Shown in pieces: positions 34,890 to 44,155 of a stretch of DNA of 61,990 bases; position 1 is the stretch's first letter; each line of letters starts with the position of its first letter. Below the pieces are notes generated by a model. It was given only the letters and a program-made list of their open reading frames with translations, searched no databases and was not told the origin of the DNA. The DNA is from DATEOR01 sp035698665 (GTDB lineage Bacteria; Actinomycetota; Thermoleophilia; Gaiellales; Gaiellaceae): NCBI GenBank assembly GCA_035698665.1, contig DASSBN010000060.1, forward strand, positions 1-61,990, given 5' to 3'. A program made the position numbers and the translations under genes.

Positions 34890-37099
34890 TAGGACGGCGT
34901 CACGCGGTAGGCGTCGAAGACCGAGTCGACGTTCCGAAGCGCATTCAGAAGGCCGCGCAGCGCCTTGATGTCGCCGACCTCGGCGACGTACCAGTTCTTC
35001 GCCATCTGATCCTCGACGTGACCGCCGTACTCGACGATGTTCGCGCCGTGCTCGGCGAAGGTTCGCGCCACGTCCTCGAGGAGCCGGGGACGATCCCACG
35101 AGACCACCGCGATCTGGACGCGGAAGCTCTGTGATGCGCCCCCGTCCCAGGCCACGTCGGTGAAGCGCTCGGGATTCCGCATGAGCGCCTTCACGTTCGG
35201 ACAGTCGCGCCGGTGGATGGTGATGCCCTTGCCGAGCGAGATGTAGCCGGCGATCTCGTCACCCGGGACGGGAGTGCAGCACTTGGCGAGCCGGACCAGG
35301 ACGTCCTCCACTCCCGGCACGGAGATGCCGAAGTTCTGGGACGCAACGGCCTCGCGCGCCTTCGGCCTGAAGGGGATCGGCTCCTCCTCGACGACCTCCT
35401 CGGTCTTGAGCCGCCCGAGCACCTTGTTCACGACCTGCGAGACCTGGAGCTTGCCCGAGCCGAGGGCCAGATAGAAGTCCTCGGCCTTCTTGAAGCCCAT
35501 CTCGCGAATGATCTGCGCGAGGAGCGGCGAGCCTGCGAGCTTCTTGTACGGAAGGTTGTGCTGCTTGAGCGCGTTCTCCAGGCTCTCGCGGCCGCGCTGC
35601 TCGGTCCCCTCGCGCGTCTCCCGGCTGAACCACTGGCGAATCTTGTTCCGGGCGCGGGAGGAGGTGGCGAGCGAGAGCCAATCGCGCGACGGTCCGCGCC
35701 CGGCTCCCTTCGAGGTGAGGATCTCGACGAAGTCGCCGCTTTGCAGCCGGTAGTGGAGCGGGACGATGCGCCCGTTCACCTTGGCGCCGACGGTGCGGTG
35801 CCCGACGTCGGTGTGCACCGAGTACGCGAAGTCGATCGGCGTCGCGCCCGCGGGGAGATTCTTCACCTCGCCCTTGGGCGTGAAGACGTAGACCTCGTCG
35901 GAGGCGAGCTCCGGGAACGCGCGCCGGAACTCACGCGGGTCGGACTCCTCCGCCTGCCAGTCGGCGAGCTGCTGCATCCAAGCGAGCTGGTCGGCCTCGG
36001 CCTTCTTGCCCTTCTTCCCCTTGTAGACCCAGTGCGCGGCGATGCCGTACTCGGCCGTCCGGTGCATGTCGCTCGTGCGCACCTGGATCTCGAGCGGCTT
36101 GCCCTCGGGCCCGATCACCGTGGTGTGCAGCGAGCGGTACATGTTGAACTTGGGCATCGCCACGTAGTCCTTGAAGCGGCCGGGCATGGGCTTCCAGAGA
36201 GAGTGAATGACGCCGAGCGCGCCGTAGCAGTCGCGCTCGCCCTCCTTGCCTTCGCGGTCGACGAGCACGCGCATCGCGGTCAGGTCATAGATCTCGTTGA
36301 ACTCCTTCCCGCGCTTGGCCATCTTCTCGTAGATGGAGTAGAAGTGCTTCGCGCGGAAGGAGATCTCCGCGGGGATACCGACCTTGTCGAGCTCCTTCTT
36401 CAAGTTCTTGCCGGCGGACTCGACGAACTTCTCCCGGTCGGCGCGGCGCTGGTTGACCATCGCCTGGATCTCGGAGTACTTGCGCGGGTGCAGCGTCTGG
36501 AAGGCGAGGTCCTCGAGCTCCCACTTGATGGAGTGGATACCGAGTCGGTGGGCGAGCGGCGCGTAGACCTCGAGCGTCTCGCGCGCCTTCTGCAGCTGCT
36601 TCTGCTTGCCCAGGTACTCGATCGTCCGCATGTTGTGCAGGCGGTCGGCGAGCTTGATGAGGATGACGTCGGGGTCCTGCGCCATCGCGACGATCATCTT
36701 CCGGTAGTTCTCCGCCTGGGCCTGCTCGCGGCTCTGGAACTGGATCCGCGTCAGCTTCGTGACGCCCTCGACGAGAGTTGCGACCTCGTCGCCGAACTCC
36801 GCGCGCACCTCCTCGATCGTCGCCGGCGTGTCCTCGACGACGTCGTGGACGAGCGCGGCTGCGAGCGTGGCCTCGTCGGTGCCGAGGTCGGCGAGAATCT
36901 TCGCCACCCCGAGCGGATGGAGCACGAAGTCCTCTCCGCTCCGGCGCTGCTGGCCTTCGTGCGCCTCGCACGCGAACCGGTAGGCGCGCTCGAGCAGGTC
37001 CCGGTCGACCTCGGGGTTGTACTCCTCGACCTCCGAGAGCAGCTCCTCGAATGCCTCGTGATGCCGCTCGGCGGAAGCCGTCAGAACCGTATCCGCCAT
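34889..37099 (-). CDS. relA: Bifunctional (p)ppGpp synthetase/hydrolase
   Basis: The 736-residue RelA/SpoT homologue has all domains. The HD hydrolase domain has HD at 85-86 (ALVHDVVEDT), so hydrolysis is retained. The synthetase domain contains RFKDYVAMPKFNMYRSLHTT, a TGS domain follows (VYVFTPKGEVKNLP), and an ACT domain is at the C-terminus. It is the single long Rsh typical of Actinobacteria. The ATG is six bases after TAGAAT, suggesting a leaderless message. Confidence 0.97.
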   Translation of the reverse strand: MADTVLTASAERHHEAFEELLSEVEEYNPEVDRDLLERAYRFACEAHEGQQRRSGEDFVLHPLGVAKILADLGTDEATLAAALVHDVVEDTPATIEEVRAEFGDEVATLVEGVTKLTRIQFQSREQAQAENYRKMIVAMAQDPDVILIKLADRLHNMRTIEYLGKQKQLQKARETLEVYAPLAHRLGIHSIKWELEDLAFQTLHPRKYSEIQAMVNQRRADREKFVESAGKNLKKELDKVGIPAEISFRAKHFYSIYEKMAKRGKEFNEIYDLTAMRVLVDREGKEGERDCYGALGVIHSLWKPMPGRFKDYVAMPKFNMYRSLHTTVIGPEGKPLEIQVRTSDMHRTAEYGIAAHWVYKGKKGKKAEADQLAWMQQLADWQAEESDPREFRRAFPELASDEVYVFTPKGEVKNLPAGATPIDFAYSVHTDVGHRTVGAKVNGRIVPLHYRLQSGDFVEILTSKGAGRGPSRDWLSLATSSRARNKIRQWFSRETREGTEQRGRESLENALKQHNLPYKKLAGSPLLAQIIREMGFKKAEDFYLALGSGKLQVSQVVNKVLGRLKTEEVVEEEPIPFRPKAREAVASQNFGISVPGVEDVLVRLAKCCTPVPGDEIAGYISLGKGITIHRRDCPNVKALMRNPERFTDVAWDGGASQSFRVQIAVVSWDRPRLLEDVARTFAEHGANIVEYGGHVEDQMAKNWYVAEVGDIKALRGLLNALRNVDSVFDAYRVTPS

Positions 37100-37105
37100 G
37101 AACCC

Positions 37106-37111
37106 ATTCTA
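37106..37111 (-). promoter_or_regulatory. -10 element of relA (leaderless layout)
   Basis: TAGAAT on the minus strand ends six bases before the relA ATG. It is identical to the mihF and pdxS -10 hexamers. No clear -35. Confidence 0.6.
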
Positions 37112-37134
37112 GCTGGGCGGTCTTCGGATCCTTC

Positions 37135-38994
37135 TTACGCAGCCAGAGGCATCGGCTCCTTCAGGGCGGCGATGAAGGTCTCCGACTCGACGAGGGAGCG
37201 CCACGCTCCGCCGTCGGCGACGCCGAGCTCGGTGAAGACGGCGCGGCCGAAGTCCGACCACCCCTCTGGACCTGCCTTCCACTCCGCCACGAGCCCGAGG
37301 CGGAGGTTCTCGAAGCGGTCGGGCGTGTCGAAGATCCGCTTCACGACGAGCTGTGGCGACACGGTGCCGTTCCAGTGGTTCGCGGCGAGCTTGAAGGCGA
37401 CGTCGTAGCGCACCGGTCGCCGGAAGCGGTCGAGCTGGCTTCCCTGGCCGAATGCGATCGCTCCCGAACGGGCTCCGTCCGCCTTGACGGCGAGCTTCAG
37501 GTGCTTGCCTTCCCCGACCGCACCGAGCTCCGAGAGCTCGCAGCCGACCGCCAGCAGCGTCACTCCCGGGTTGCCGAGACCGAAGGGCGCCAGGCGCTCG
37601 AGCTCCGCGCAGAGGTCGAGCGTGAGCTCGCTGCCGCGGACGACGGCATCGACGTGCACGACCGGCGCGAGGTCCTCCTCGGAAAGGTCTTCCGCCGCCC
37701 GAGCCGCGAAGGCCTCGGAGAACCTCTCGATGTTCTCGGGTACCACGGAAAGGCCCGCCGCGGCGCGATGGCCGCCCCAGCGGCCGAGGAGGTCTGAGCA
37801 CGCGCCGAGCGCGCCGTGGAGGTCGAAGGCCGGGATCGACCGGCCCGACCCCGTCCACTCCTCCTCCCCGCCCGCGATGAGAACCACGGGACGGTGGAAG
37901 CGCTCGACGAGCCGCGACGCGACGATGCCGATCACGCCGCGGTGCCACTCCTCGCCCGCGAGCACGTAGCCGCGCCTGCGCTGCTTCGCCTCGGGCCACT
38001 CCGCCACCTGCGCGAGAGCCTCGCGCAGGATCCTGTCTTCGACGGCCTGGCGGTCGCGGTTCAGCGTCTCGAGCTCGCCGGCGAGGCGGTCGGCGTCCTT
38101 CGGGTCGTCCGTCAGGAGCAGCTCGAGCGCGGTCCCGGGATGGCCGAGGCGGCCGGCGGCGTTGATCCGCGGGGCGAGACGGAAGCCGATTGCCCCCGCG
38201 TCCACCGTCGCCGGGTCGACGCGGGCAGCTCCCATGAGCGCGCGTAGGCCGGGGTTCGACGTCACTGCGAGCCGCTTGAGGCCCGCGGCGACGAGGCCGC
38301 GGTTCTCATCCAGGAGCGGGACGACGTCGGCCACCGTGGCGAGCGCGACGAGGTCGAGCCTGCGGTCGAGCTGCTCGGCTCCGAGCGCCTGCGCGAGCTT
38401 GTAGACGACTCCCGTCCCGCAGAGCTCCGGAAACGGGTACTCGGACGGACGCGTCGCCACGACCGGGCAGTCGGGGAGGGTCTCGCCCGGCCTGTGGTGG
38501 TCGGTAATCACGACTTCGAGCCCGAGCTCCTTTGCGTGAGCGACTTCGTCCACCGCGGTGATCCCGCAGTCGACCGTGAGCACAAGGCCGGTTTCTCCCC
38601 CGGCGAGACGCGTCAGCGTCTCACCGGATAGTCCGTAGCCCTCCTCGAAGCGGCTCGGCAGGTGCCATGAGACCTCGGCGCCGAGCTCGCGCAGGACGGT
38701 GACCGCGAGCGCGGTCGCGCAGATGCCGTCGACGTCGTAGTCGCCGTGCACGCAGATCGGCCTGCCCTCGGCGATGGCGCGGCGAATCGCGGCGCAGGCC
38801 GCCTCCATGTCGCCGAGGAGGAAGGGATCGTGATCCTGAATGGCCGCGTCGAGGAAGGCCTGCGCATGCGCAGGGTCGGAATACCCCCGCCTGACGAGCA
38901 CGCTTGCCGTCGTCTCGGAGAGGTCGAGCGCGCCTTGCAGCGCCGTGACCTCGGGGCGGGGGCACGGAGTCATCCTCCACGTGCCCTCGTACAT
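37135..38994 (-). CDS. recJ: Single-stranded-DNA-specific exonuclease RecJ
   Basis: The 619-residue DHH phosphoesterase contains the ordered motifs VHGDYDVDGICA, VDCGIT, ITDHHRPGE and, in the DHHA1 domain, GRWGGHRAAAGLSV, followed by the OB-fold part. It is a 5'-3' ssDNA exonuclease in recombination and mismatch repair. The ATG at 38994 lies seven bases after TACGGT. It is divergent from the gene at 39039, with only 44 bases between starts. Confidence 0.95.
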   Translation of the reverse strand: MYEGTWRMTPCPRPEVTALQGALDLSETTASVLVRRGYSDPAHAQAFLDAAIQDHDPFLLGDMEAACAAIRRAIAEGRPICVHGDYDVDGICATALAVTVLRELGAEVSWHLPSRFEEGYGLSGETLTRLAGGETGLVLTVDCGITAVDEVAHAKELGLEVVITDHHRPGETLPDCPVVATRPSEYPFPELCGTGVVYKLAQALGAEQLDRRLDLVALATVADVVPLLDENRGLVAAGLKRLAVTSNPGLRALMGAARVDPATVDAGAIGFRLAPRINAAGRLGHPGTALELLLTDDPKDADRLAGELETLNRDRQAVEDRILREALAQVAEWPEAKQRRRGYVLAGEEWHRGVIGIVASRLVERFHRPVVLIAGGEEEWTGSGRSIPAFDLHGALGACSDLLGRWGGHRAAAGLSVVPENIERFSEAFAARAAEDLSEEDLAPVVHVDAVVRGSELTLDLCAELERLAPFGLGNPGVTLLAVGCELSELGAVGEGKHLKLAVKADGARSGAIAFGQGSQLDRFRRPVRYDVAFKLAANHWNGTVSPQLVVKRIFDTPDRFENLRLGLVAEWKAGPEGWSDFGRAVFTELGVADGGAWRSLVESETFIAALKEPMPLAA

Positions 38995-39001
38995 GCAAGA
39001 G

Positions 39002-39007
39002 ACCGTA
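39002..39007 (-). promoter_or_regulatory. -10 element of recJ (leaderless layout)
   Basis: TACGGT on the minus strand ends seven bases before the recJ ATG. Confidence 0.45.
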
Positions 39008-39024
39008 GAGCCCGGGTCGGACGG

Positions 39025-39030
39025 TATTCT
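39025..39030 (+). promoter_or_regulatory. -10 element of the gene at 39039 (leaderless layout)
   Basis: TATTCT ends eight bases before the GTG at 39039. Together with the recJ element it packs two divergent promoters into 44 bases. Confidence 0.5.
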
Positions 39031-39038
39031 CAGGCTCC

Positions 39039-39494
39039 GTGTCCGAGACCAACTACCTCTCCGGCGAGGATTTCGTCGTCGAGTTCCTCGGCTACCGGTT
39101 CAGCTTCAACCAGACGGATTTCGAGCAGCGCGTGAACGCCGCAGCCGTCAAGCTCGGGCTGGTGGAGCCAGGTGAGCTGGAGGAGGACGAGACCGCCGAC
39201 CTCGTGGAGCTGACCGCGCACGGGCGTATCGCCGAGCCGCACTCGGAGCTCGGCGACTACCTCGTCCGCAACTGGGAGCGGCTCGCAGTCATGGGCGACG
39301 AATCGCTCGTCTATTGGCTCAGAAAGTTGATCTTTCGGGGCGCCTGGCTCGACCACCGCGTGAAGGAGAACCTCCTCGAGGTCGCGTGGGACGAACGCAG
39401 CTCGGAGTTCGGCTACCGGGATCCGCGCGGCGGGCGCGCGTTGCTCGAGCTCGCACCGGTCCCGTCCTGGCACGACCTGCAATACCGGCGTTGA
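39039..39494 (+). CDS. Hypothetical protein
   Basis: A 151-residue acidic cytoplasmic protein (MSETNYLSGEDFVVEFLGYR ...) with no signal peptide, membrane segment or motif I recognise. Codon use and the overlapping start of the next gene (TTGA) indicate a real gene. It is translated with the VOC gene and is divergent from recJ. Confidence 0.7.
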   Translation: MSETNYLSGEDFVVEFLGYRFSFNQTDFEQRVNAAAVKLGLVEPGELEEDETADLVELTAHGRIAEPHSELGDYLVRNWERLAVMGDESLVYWLRKLIFRGAWLDHRVKENLLEVAWDERSSEFGYRDPRGGRALLELAPVPSWHDLQYRR

Positions 39495-39859
39495 TCGCCG
39501 GCCTCGACCACGCGTTCCTCACCATTCCGGGGGGCGCCGAGGACGAAGCGCGCCGCTTCTACGGCGCGCTCCTCGGCCTCGAGGAGATCGCGAAGCCGGA
39601 AGGGCTCGCCGAGAGCCCCGGCGTCTGGTTCCAGGCCGGCGGCCAGGAGCTTCACCTCGGCTCGGACGACGCGCACGAGGCGACCAAGCGGCCGCATCCC
39701 GGCTTCCGAGTCGAGAGCGTCGCAGCTCTGGAAGAACTTGCGCACCAGGTCGAAGCCGCCGGCGTGGAGACCCAGTGGGACGAGCGCATCGAGGGGCGGA
39801 GGCGCTTTTACGTGCGCGACCCGTTCGGAAACCGCGTCGAGCTTCTGGCGGACCTCTAG
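39491..39859 (+). CDS. VOC-family (glyoxalase/bleomycin-resistance fold) protein
   Basis: A 122-residue vicinal-oxygen-chelate protein: GLDHAFLTIPGGAEDEARRFY at the start with a metal-type His, HLGSDD in the middle and FYVRDPFGNRVELLA at the end, the repeated beta-alpha-beta-beta-beta plan. The substrate is unknown. TTG 39491 overlaps the previous stop as TTGA. Its own stop shares CTAG with convergent ruvB. Confidence 0.85.
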   Translation: MIAGLDHAFLTIPGGAEDEARRFYGALLGLEEIAKPEGLAESPGVWFQAGGQELHLGSDDAHEATKRPHPGFRVESVAALEELAHQVEAAGVETQWDERIEGRRRFYVRDPFGNRVELLADL

Positions 39860-40872
39860 AACAGGCTCGACTCGGCCTTCGCCGATGCGCCCACGTGGGC
39901 CCGGCCGAGCTTCGTGATCACCCGTCCGCGCGGCGTCCGCTGGATCAGGCCGAGCTGCAGCAGGTAGGGCTCGTAGACGTCCTCGATCGTGTCCGGCTCC
40001 TCACCGAGGGCAACCGCGAGCGTCGACAGGCCCACAGGCCCGCCGTCGAACTTCTCCACGATCGCCCGCAGGAGGTCGCGGTCGATACGCTCGAGGCCCT
40101 CGACGTCCACCTCCAGGAGAGCGAGCGCCTCCTGCGCGATTGCGACCGTGACGGCTCCGTCGTGGCGCACTTGGGCGACGTCGCGGACCCGGCGAAGGAT
40201 GCGGTTCGCCACGCGTGGAGTCCCCCGTGCGCGCCGGGAGATCTCCTCCGCCGCCTCGTCCTCGATCTCCACTCCGAGGATGCGGGCGGACCGGCGGACG
40301 ATGCGCGCCAGATCCTCGGCCTCGTAGTAGTCGAGGCGATACGTCATGCCGAAGCGGTCGCGGAGCGGCGTCGTCAGGAGCCCCGTCCGCGTCGTCGCGC
40401 CGACGAGCGTAAAGGGCGGCAGGTCCAGCGTCAGCGTGCGCGCCGCCGGCCCCTGGCCGACGATGATGTCGAGCCGGTAATCCTCGAGCGCCGGGTAGAG
40501 GATCTCCTCCACGGCACGGTTCAGCCGGTGGATCTCGTCCACGAAGAGAACGTCGCGCTCCTCGAGCGAGGTCAGGATCGCCGCCACGTCGCCCTTCCGC
40601 TCCAGAGCGGGGCCGGCGACCGAGCGGATGCCGACGCCGAGCTCCTCGCGGACGATGTAGGCGAGGCTCGTCTTCCCGAGGCCCGGCGGCCCGACGAGCA
40701 GGACGTGGTCGAGTGCCTCTCCCCTGCCTTTTGCCGCCTCGAGTGCGATGCCGAGCTGCTCCTTGATCCGCTCCTGGCCGACGAACTCGTCCAGGCTGCG
40801 CGGCCGGAGCGAGCCGTCGAAGTCTTCGTCCTCAGGGACGAGGACGGCCGTGGTGACGCGCTCCTCGCTCAC
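39856..40872 (-). CDS. ruvB: Holliday junction branch-migration ATPase RuvB
   Basis: The 338-residue AAA+ motor has Walker A GPPGLGKTSLA, Walker B VLFVDEIHRLNR, sensor I LVGATTRTGLL with the arginine finger in TPLRDRFG, and the C-terminal winged helix (RTPRGRVITKLGRAHVG). GTG 40872 overlaps the ruvA stop as GTGA. A longer frame is a shadow. Confidence 0.97.
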   Translation of the reverse strand: MSEERVTTAVLVPEDEDFDGSLRPRSLDEFVGQERIKEQLGIALEAAKGRGEALDHVLLVGPPGLGKTSLAYIVREELGVGIRSVAGPALERKGDVAAILTSLEERDVLFVDEIHRLNRAVEEILYPALEDYRLDIIVGQGPAARTLTLDLPPFTLVGATTRTGLLTTPLRDRFGMTYRLDYYEAEDLARIVRRSARILGVEIEDEAAEEISRRARGTPRVANRILRRVRDVAQVRHDGAVTVAIAQEALALLEVDVEGLERIDRDLLRAIVEKFDGGPVGLSTLAVALGEEPDTIEDVYEPYLLQLGLIQRTPRGRVITKLGRAHVGASAKAESSLF

Positions 40873-41438
40873 GCCGCCCTCAGCGCTTCGCGTACGCGCT
40901 CGGCCGGCGGGAGATCGGGGTCGACGCCCGCCAGCCGCTGCTCGGCCTCGGCCGGGGAGTAACCGAGCTCGACGAGCGCGTCGCGGGCGACGATGTGCCC
41001 ATCGCCGGCACCTAGGTGGGGCGCCTCGACGGCTGCGAGCGGCGCGATCTTCTCCTTCAGCTCGAGTACGACGCGCTGCGCCGTCTTCTTGCCGATCCCG
41101 GGGATGGACTGGAAGAGCGCGTCGTCCTCGCGCACGATCGCGCGCCGGAGCTCTCCCGGCGAGTAGGCGGAGACGATCGCCAGTGCAACCTTGGGCCCGA
41201 CTCCCGAGACCGAGAGCAGCTGCTCGAAGAGCTCGCGCTCGTCCCCGTCGGCGAAGCCGAAAAGCTGCATGGCGTCCTCGCGAACATGCAGATGGGTCTC
41301 GAGGACGACCTCGTCCGCACCGTCGGCCCTCTTCACCGCGGCCGGGGTCGCGAACAGCCTGTAGCCGACGCCGTTGACGTCGAGGACGAGCCCGTCCGCG
41401 TCCCACGCGACGGCCTTGCCGCGCAGGCGCGAGATCAT
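40869..41438 (-). CDS. ruvA: Holliday junction DNA-binding protein RuvA
   Basis: The 189-residue protein has the N-terminal OB fold (MISRLRGKAVAWDADGLVLD), helix-hairpin-helix pairs (LLSVSGVGPKVALAIVSA and SIPGIGKKTAQRVVLEL), and the small C-terminal RuvB-binding domain. The ATG overlaps the ruvC stop as ATGA. It forms the tetramer that holds the junction for RuvB. Confidence 0.97.
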   Translation of the reverse strand: MISRLRGKAVAWDADGLVLDVNGVGYRLFATPAAVKRADGADEVVLETHLHVREDAMQLFGFADGDERELFEQLLSVSGVGPKVALAIVSAYSPGELRRAIVREDDALFQSIPGIGKKTAQRVVLELKEKIAPLAAVEAPHLGAGDGHIVARDALVELGYSPAEAEQRLAGVDPDLPPAERVREALRAA

Positions 41439-41932
41439 CGCGCGCTCCCGGCAAGCGCAGCGAGCGGCGGAGCGAGCGCGTGGCAGATGGCGACCGCGAG
41501 CGCGTCGGCCGCGTGGTGGGGCTTGGGCGGCTCGGCGAGGCCGAGGATGGCCTTCACCATCCTCTGCACTTGCGCTTTTTCGGCGCGCCCGTAGCCGCAG
41601 ACGGCCTGCTTGACGCTCGCCGGCGGATACTCAGTGCAGTAGACGCCTGCGGACGCGCACGCGACGAGCGCGGCGCCGCGCGCCTGCCCGACGGAGAGCG
41701 CGGTGCGGGCGTCGGCGCCGACGAAGGACTCCTCGAGGACGGCCGCCTCCGGCTCGTGCCGGTCGATGAGCTCCGCGATCGCGTCGTGGATCTGCTTCAA
41801 GCGCAGCTCTGGACGCTCCCTTGCCGGGGTCTGCCACCAGCCGAACTCGACCGCCTTGAGGCGGCCTCCGCTTGCGTGGACGATTCCGTATCCGCACGCT
41901 GCCGTACCCGGGTCGATACCGAGGACCTTCAC
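41435..41932 (-). CDS. ruvC: Holliday junction resolvase RuvC
   Basis: The 165-residue endonuclease has the acidic active-site residues in MKVLGIDPGTAACG (Asp), AVLEESFVG (Glu) and HHAADALAVAICH (paired Asp/His). It cuts junctions resolved with RuvAB. The GTG at 41932 follows TAACCT by six bases. No SOS box is seen upstream although ruv genes are LexA-controlled in some bacteria. Confidence 0.97.
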   Translation of the reverse strand: MKVLGIDPGTAACGYGIVHASGGRLKAVEFGWWQTPARERPELRLKQIHDAIAELIDRHEPEAAVLEESFVGADARTALSVGQARGAALVACASAGVYCTEYPPASVKQAVCGYGRAEKAQVQRMVKAILGLAEPPKPHHAADALAVAICHALAPPLAALAGSAR

Positions 41933-41938
41933 GCATCG

Positions 41939-41944
41939 AGGTTA
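41939..41944 (-). promoter_or_regulatory. -10 element of ruvCAB (leaderless layout)
   Basis: TAACCT on the minus strand ends six bases before the ruvC GTG. Confidence 0.45.
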
Positions 41945-41978
41945 CGCACGGGAGCGGACGTTCCTCCCGCACGCGCCG

Positions 41979-42191
41979 TCAGGTCAGGATGTTCGCCTTG
42001 ACGCCAGGATGCTCGGAACACCACTCACGCAGGTGTCCGAAGATCTTCAGCCGATCGGATCGGTCGCCTTCCGACCACATGACTCGCACCTCGCAGACAT
42101 CCTCCGCCCTGGGCTCGGACGGACAGCCGTTCTTGAGGAGAAAGCCCCGCAGGTCTTCGAGCAGGGTTGGATCACTCACTTCAACGCGCAC
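41979..42191 (-). CDS. Small hypothetical protein
   Basis: A 70-residue protein (MRVEVSDPTLLEDLRGFLLK ...) with an alpha/beta pattern ending HLREWCSEHPGVKANILT. Compositionally it looks coding and resembles small conserved actinobacterial proteins I cannot name. GTG start at 42191 without clear ribosome site. It ends 46 bases before the ruvC start. Confidence 0.55.
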   Translation of the reverse strand: MRVEVSDPTLLEDLRGFLLKNGCPSEPRAEDVCEVRVMWSEGDRSDRLKIFGHLREWCSEHPGVKANILT

Positions 42192-42289
42192 GTACGCCTT
42201 ATCGGCAGGTACGAGCAGGAAGGATTAGGAAATCCCCCCTTGCCAGTTGTCGACTACATCGAGAGCATGGGACGGCGGCGAGGCAGGGC

Positions 42290-42295
42290 TAACGT
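42290..42295 (+). promoter_or_regulatory. -10 element of the GNAT gene (leaderless layout)
   Basis: TAACGT ends eight bases before the ATG at 42304. Confidence 0.45.
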
Positions 42296-42303
42296 ACGCC
42301 CCG

Positions 42304-42825
42304 ATGAGCGAGCTACCCCTCATCGAGACGGAGAGACTCGCCATGAGGCGACTCACGCCGGCCGACCTCGATGCCCTGGCGCCGATCTACCGTGATCCCG
42401 ACGTGCGGAGGTATTTCCCCGAGGGGACTCTCACGTACGAGCAGACGAAGGACGAGCTCGAGTGGATCATCGACGTCTACTACGGCAAGTACGGCTTCGG
42501 CCTCTGGGCGACCATTCTCAAGGAGACGGACGAGTTCATCGGCCGCTGCGGGCTCCTCCCGTGGACGATCGACGGACGCTCGGAAGTCGAGGTCGCGTAC
42601 CTGTTGGCGAAACGCTATTGGGGGCAAGGGCTCGGGACCGAGGCGGCGCGCGCCGTCCTCGCCTACGGCTTCGACGAGCTCGAGCTCCCGCGCCTTATCT
42701 CTCTGATCGACCCCGCGAACGTGGCCTCCGCCAACGTCGCCGTGAAGCTCGGGATGACTCTGGAGCGAGAAGCCCTCATCGATGGGCTGCCGACGCTCGT
42801 GTACTCGGTCGAGCGGGCTGCCTGA
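42304..42825 (+). CDS. GNAT-family N-acetyltransferase (RimJ/RimL type)
   Basis: The 173-residue protein has the Acetyltransf_3 pattern: PLIETERLAMRRLTPADLDAL at the start, the acetyl-CoA loop KRYWGQGLGTEAARAVL (Q/RxxGxG/A) and NVASANVAVKLGM. The acceptor may be an amino group of a protein or small molecule. ATG 42304 is preferred over 42247 because it matches homologues and the -10 spacing. Confidence 0.88.
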   Translation: MSELPLIETERLAMRRLTPADLDALAPIYRDPDVRRYFPEGTLTYEQTKDELEWIIDVYYGKYGFGLWATILKETDEFIGRCGLLPWTIDGRSEVEVAYLLAKRYWGQGLGTEAARAVLAYGFDELELPRLISLIDPANVASANVAVKLGMTLEREALIDGLPTLVYSVERAA

Positions 42826-42846
42826 AACAGCCTCCCCGCGAGCCGC

Positions 42847-43599
42847 CTAGGAGACCACGCTTTCGAGAACGCGTTCGGGGATGTCGAAGTTCGCGTACAC
42901 GTCCTGAACGTCGTCGTTCTCCTCGAGCGCGTCCATCAGTCGCAGGAGCTTCTTCGCGTCGCTCTCGTCCTCGATCGCCACCGTCGTCTTGGGCAGCATC
43001 GTCAGGTCGGCGGACTCGTAGCCGATGCCGGCCGCCTCGAGAGCTTCGCGAACTGCTTGGAGGTCGTCCGGGGCGGCGATTACCTCGAAGCTCGAGCCCT
43101 CCCGGACAACGTCTTCGGCCCCGCCGTCGGCCGCGGCCAGGGTGAGCTCGTCCTCGTCCGCGGAATCGGCGACGAGGATGACGCCCTTGCGCTCGAAGAG
43201 CCACGCGACCGATCCCGACTCCCCGAGTGAGCCGTCGTTCTTCGTGAAGATGTGGCGCACATCCGACGCAGTTCTGTTGCGGTTGTCCGTCAGGGCCTCG
43301 ACGAAGAGCGCCACCCCGTTCGGGCCATAGCCTTCGTACGTAATGTGCTCGTAGGCCTCGCCGTCGGAGCCCGTGCCTGCGCCGCGCGCGATTGCACGCT
43401 CGATGTTGTCCTTCGGCATCGAGTTGTCGCGCGCCTTCTGGATCGCGGTCGCGAGCGTCGCATTCCCGTCGGGATCCGGGCCCCCTTCCCGCGCGGCGAC
43501 GATGATCGCGCGCGAGAGCTTGGAGAAGAGCTTGCCGCGCTTCGCGTCGGCCGCCCCCTTCTTGTGCTTGATGCTCGACCACTTGCTATGCCCCGACAT
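42847..43599 (-). CDS. yebC: YebC/PmpR-family protein
   Basis: The 250-residue protein matches the TACO1/YebC family: MSGHSKWSSIKHKKGAADAK, the ERAIARGAG and YEGYGPNGVALFVE segments, and NRTASDVRHIFTKNDG. The family acts as transcription factor or translation factor for proline-rich stretches, depending on the member. GGGAGGAG lies upstream of the ATG. The gene overlaps pdxT by 14 bases, closing the pdxS-FAD-pdxT-yebC unit. Confidence 0.95.
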   Translation of the reverse strand: MSGHSKWSSIKHKKGAADAKRGKLFSKLSRAIIVAAREGGPDPDGNATLATAIQKARDNSMPKDNIERAIARGAGTGSDGEAYEHITYEGYGPNGVALFVEALTDNRNRTASDVRHIFTKNDGSLGESGSVAWLFERKGVILVADSADEDELTLAAADGGAEDVVREGSSFEVIAAPDDLQAVREALEAAGIGYESADLTMLPKTTVAIEDESDAKKLLRLMDALEENDDVQDVYANFDIPERVLESVVS

Positions 43600-44155
43600 G
43601 CGTCTCCTCCCTGACGAGATCGAGAAACCGCTCGTGCACCCGGGTGTCGTCGGTCAGCTCCGGATGGAACGACGCGACCAGGAACCTACCCTGCCGAAGG
43701 AGAACCGGATCGCCCTCGAGCTCGGCCAGCACCTCCACCCCATCGCCAAGATCGGTGACCCGCGGGGCCCGGATGAAGACGCCTCGAAGCGGCCTCTCCT
43801 CGCCCTCGAGCGGAAAGTCGGCCTCGAAGCTCGCGACCTGGCGGCCGTACGCGTTGCGGTCGACCCCGATGTCCACCTGGCCGATCAGCCCGCCGCGCCC
43901 CATGAGGATCATCCCCGCGCAGGTGCCGAACATCGCGCCGGGGAACTTCCGCAGCGGCTCCTCGAAGGAGTAGAGGCCGATCAGCCGGCCGATCGCCGTG
44001 GACTCGCCGCCTGGGACGATGAGGCCGTCGAGGCCTTCGAGCTGCCCCGGCTTTCGCACCTCGATCGCCTCCACGCCGAGACCCGCGAGCGTCCGAATGT
44101 GCTCGCGGAAGTTGCCCTGCAGGGCGAGAACGCCGATTCGAAGAGGCCTGCTCAT
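43586..44155 (-). CDS. pdxT: Pyridoxal 5'-phosphate synthase glutaminase subunit
   Basis: The 189-residue class I amidotransferase supplies ammonia to PdxS. The triad is present: nucleophile Cys in FGTCAGMIL and His/Glu in FHPELTDD. GGES loop and RMSRPLRIGVLALQG-type N-terminus agree with the family. CGGAG directly precedes the ATG. It is separated from pdxS by an FAD oxidoreductase gene, which is unusual. Confidence 0.96.
   Translation of the reverse strand: MSRPLRIGVLALQGNFREHIRTLAGLGVEAIEVRKPGQLEGLDGLIVPGGESTAIGRLIGLYSFEEPLRKFPGAMFGTCAGMILMGRGGLIGQVDIGVDRNAYGRQVASFEADFPLEGEERPLRGVFIRAPRVTDLGDGVEVLAELEGDPVLLRQGRFLVASFHPELTDDTRVHERFLDLVREETHVGA

Noticed and set aside
35213..37408. 731-codon open frame on the plus strand opposite relA
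   Set aside because: Shadow of relA: repetitive Leu/Val/Asp/Glu composition, no recognisable domain.
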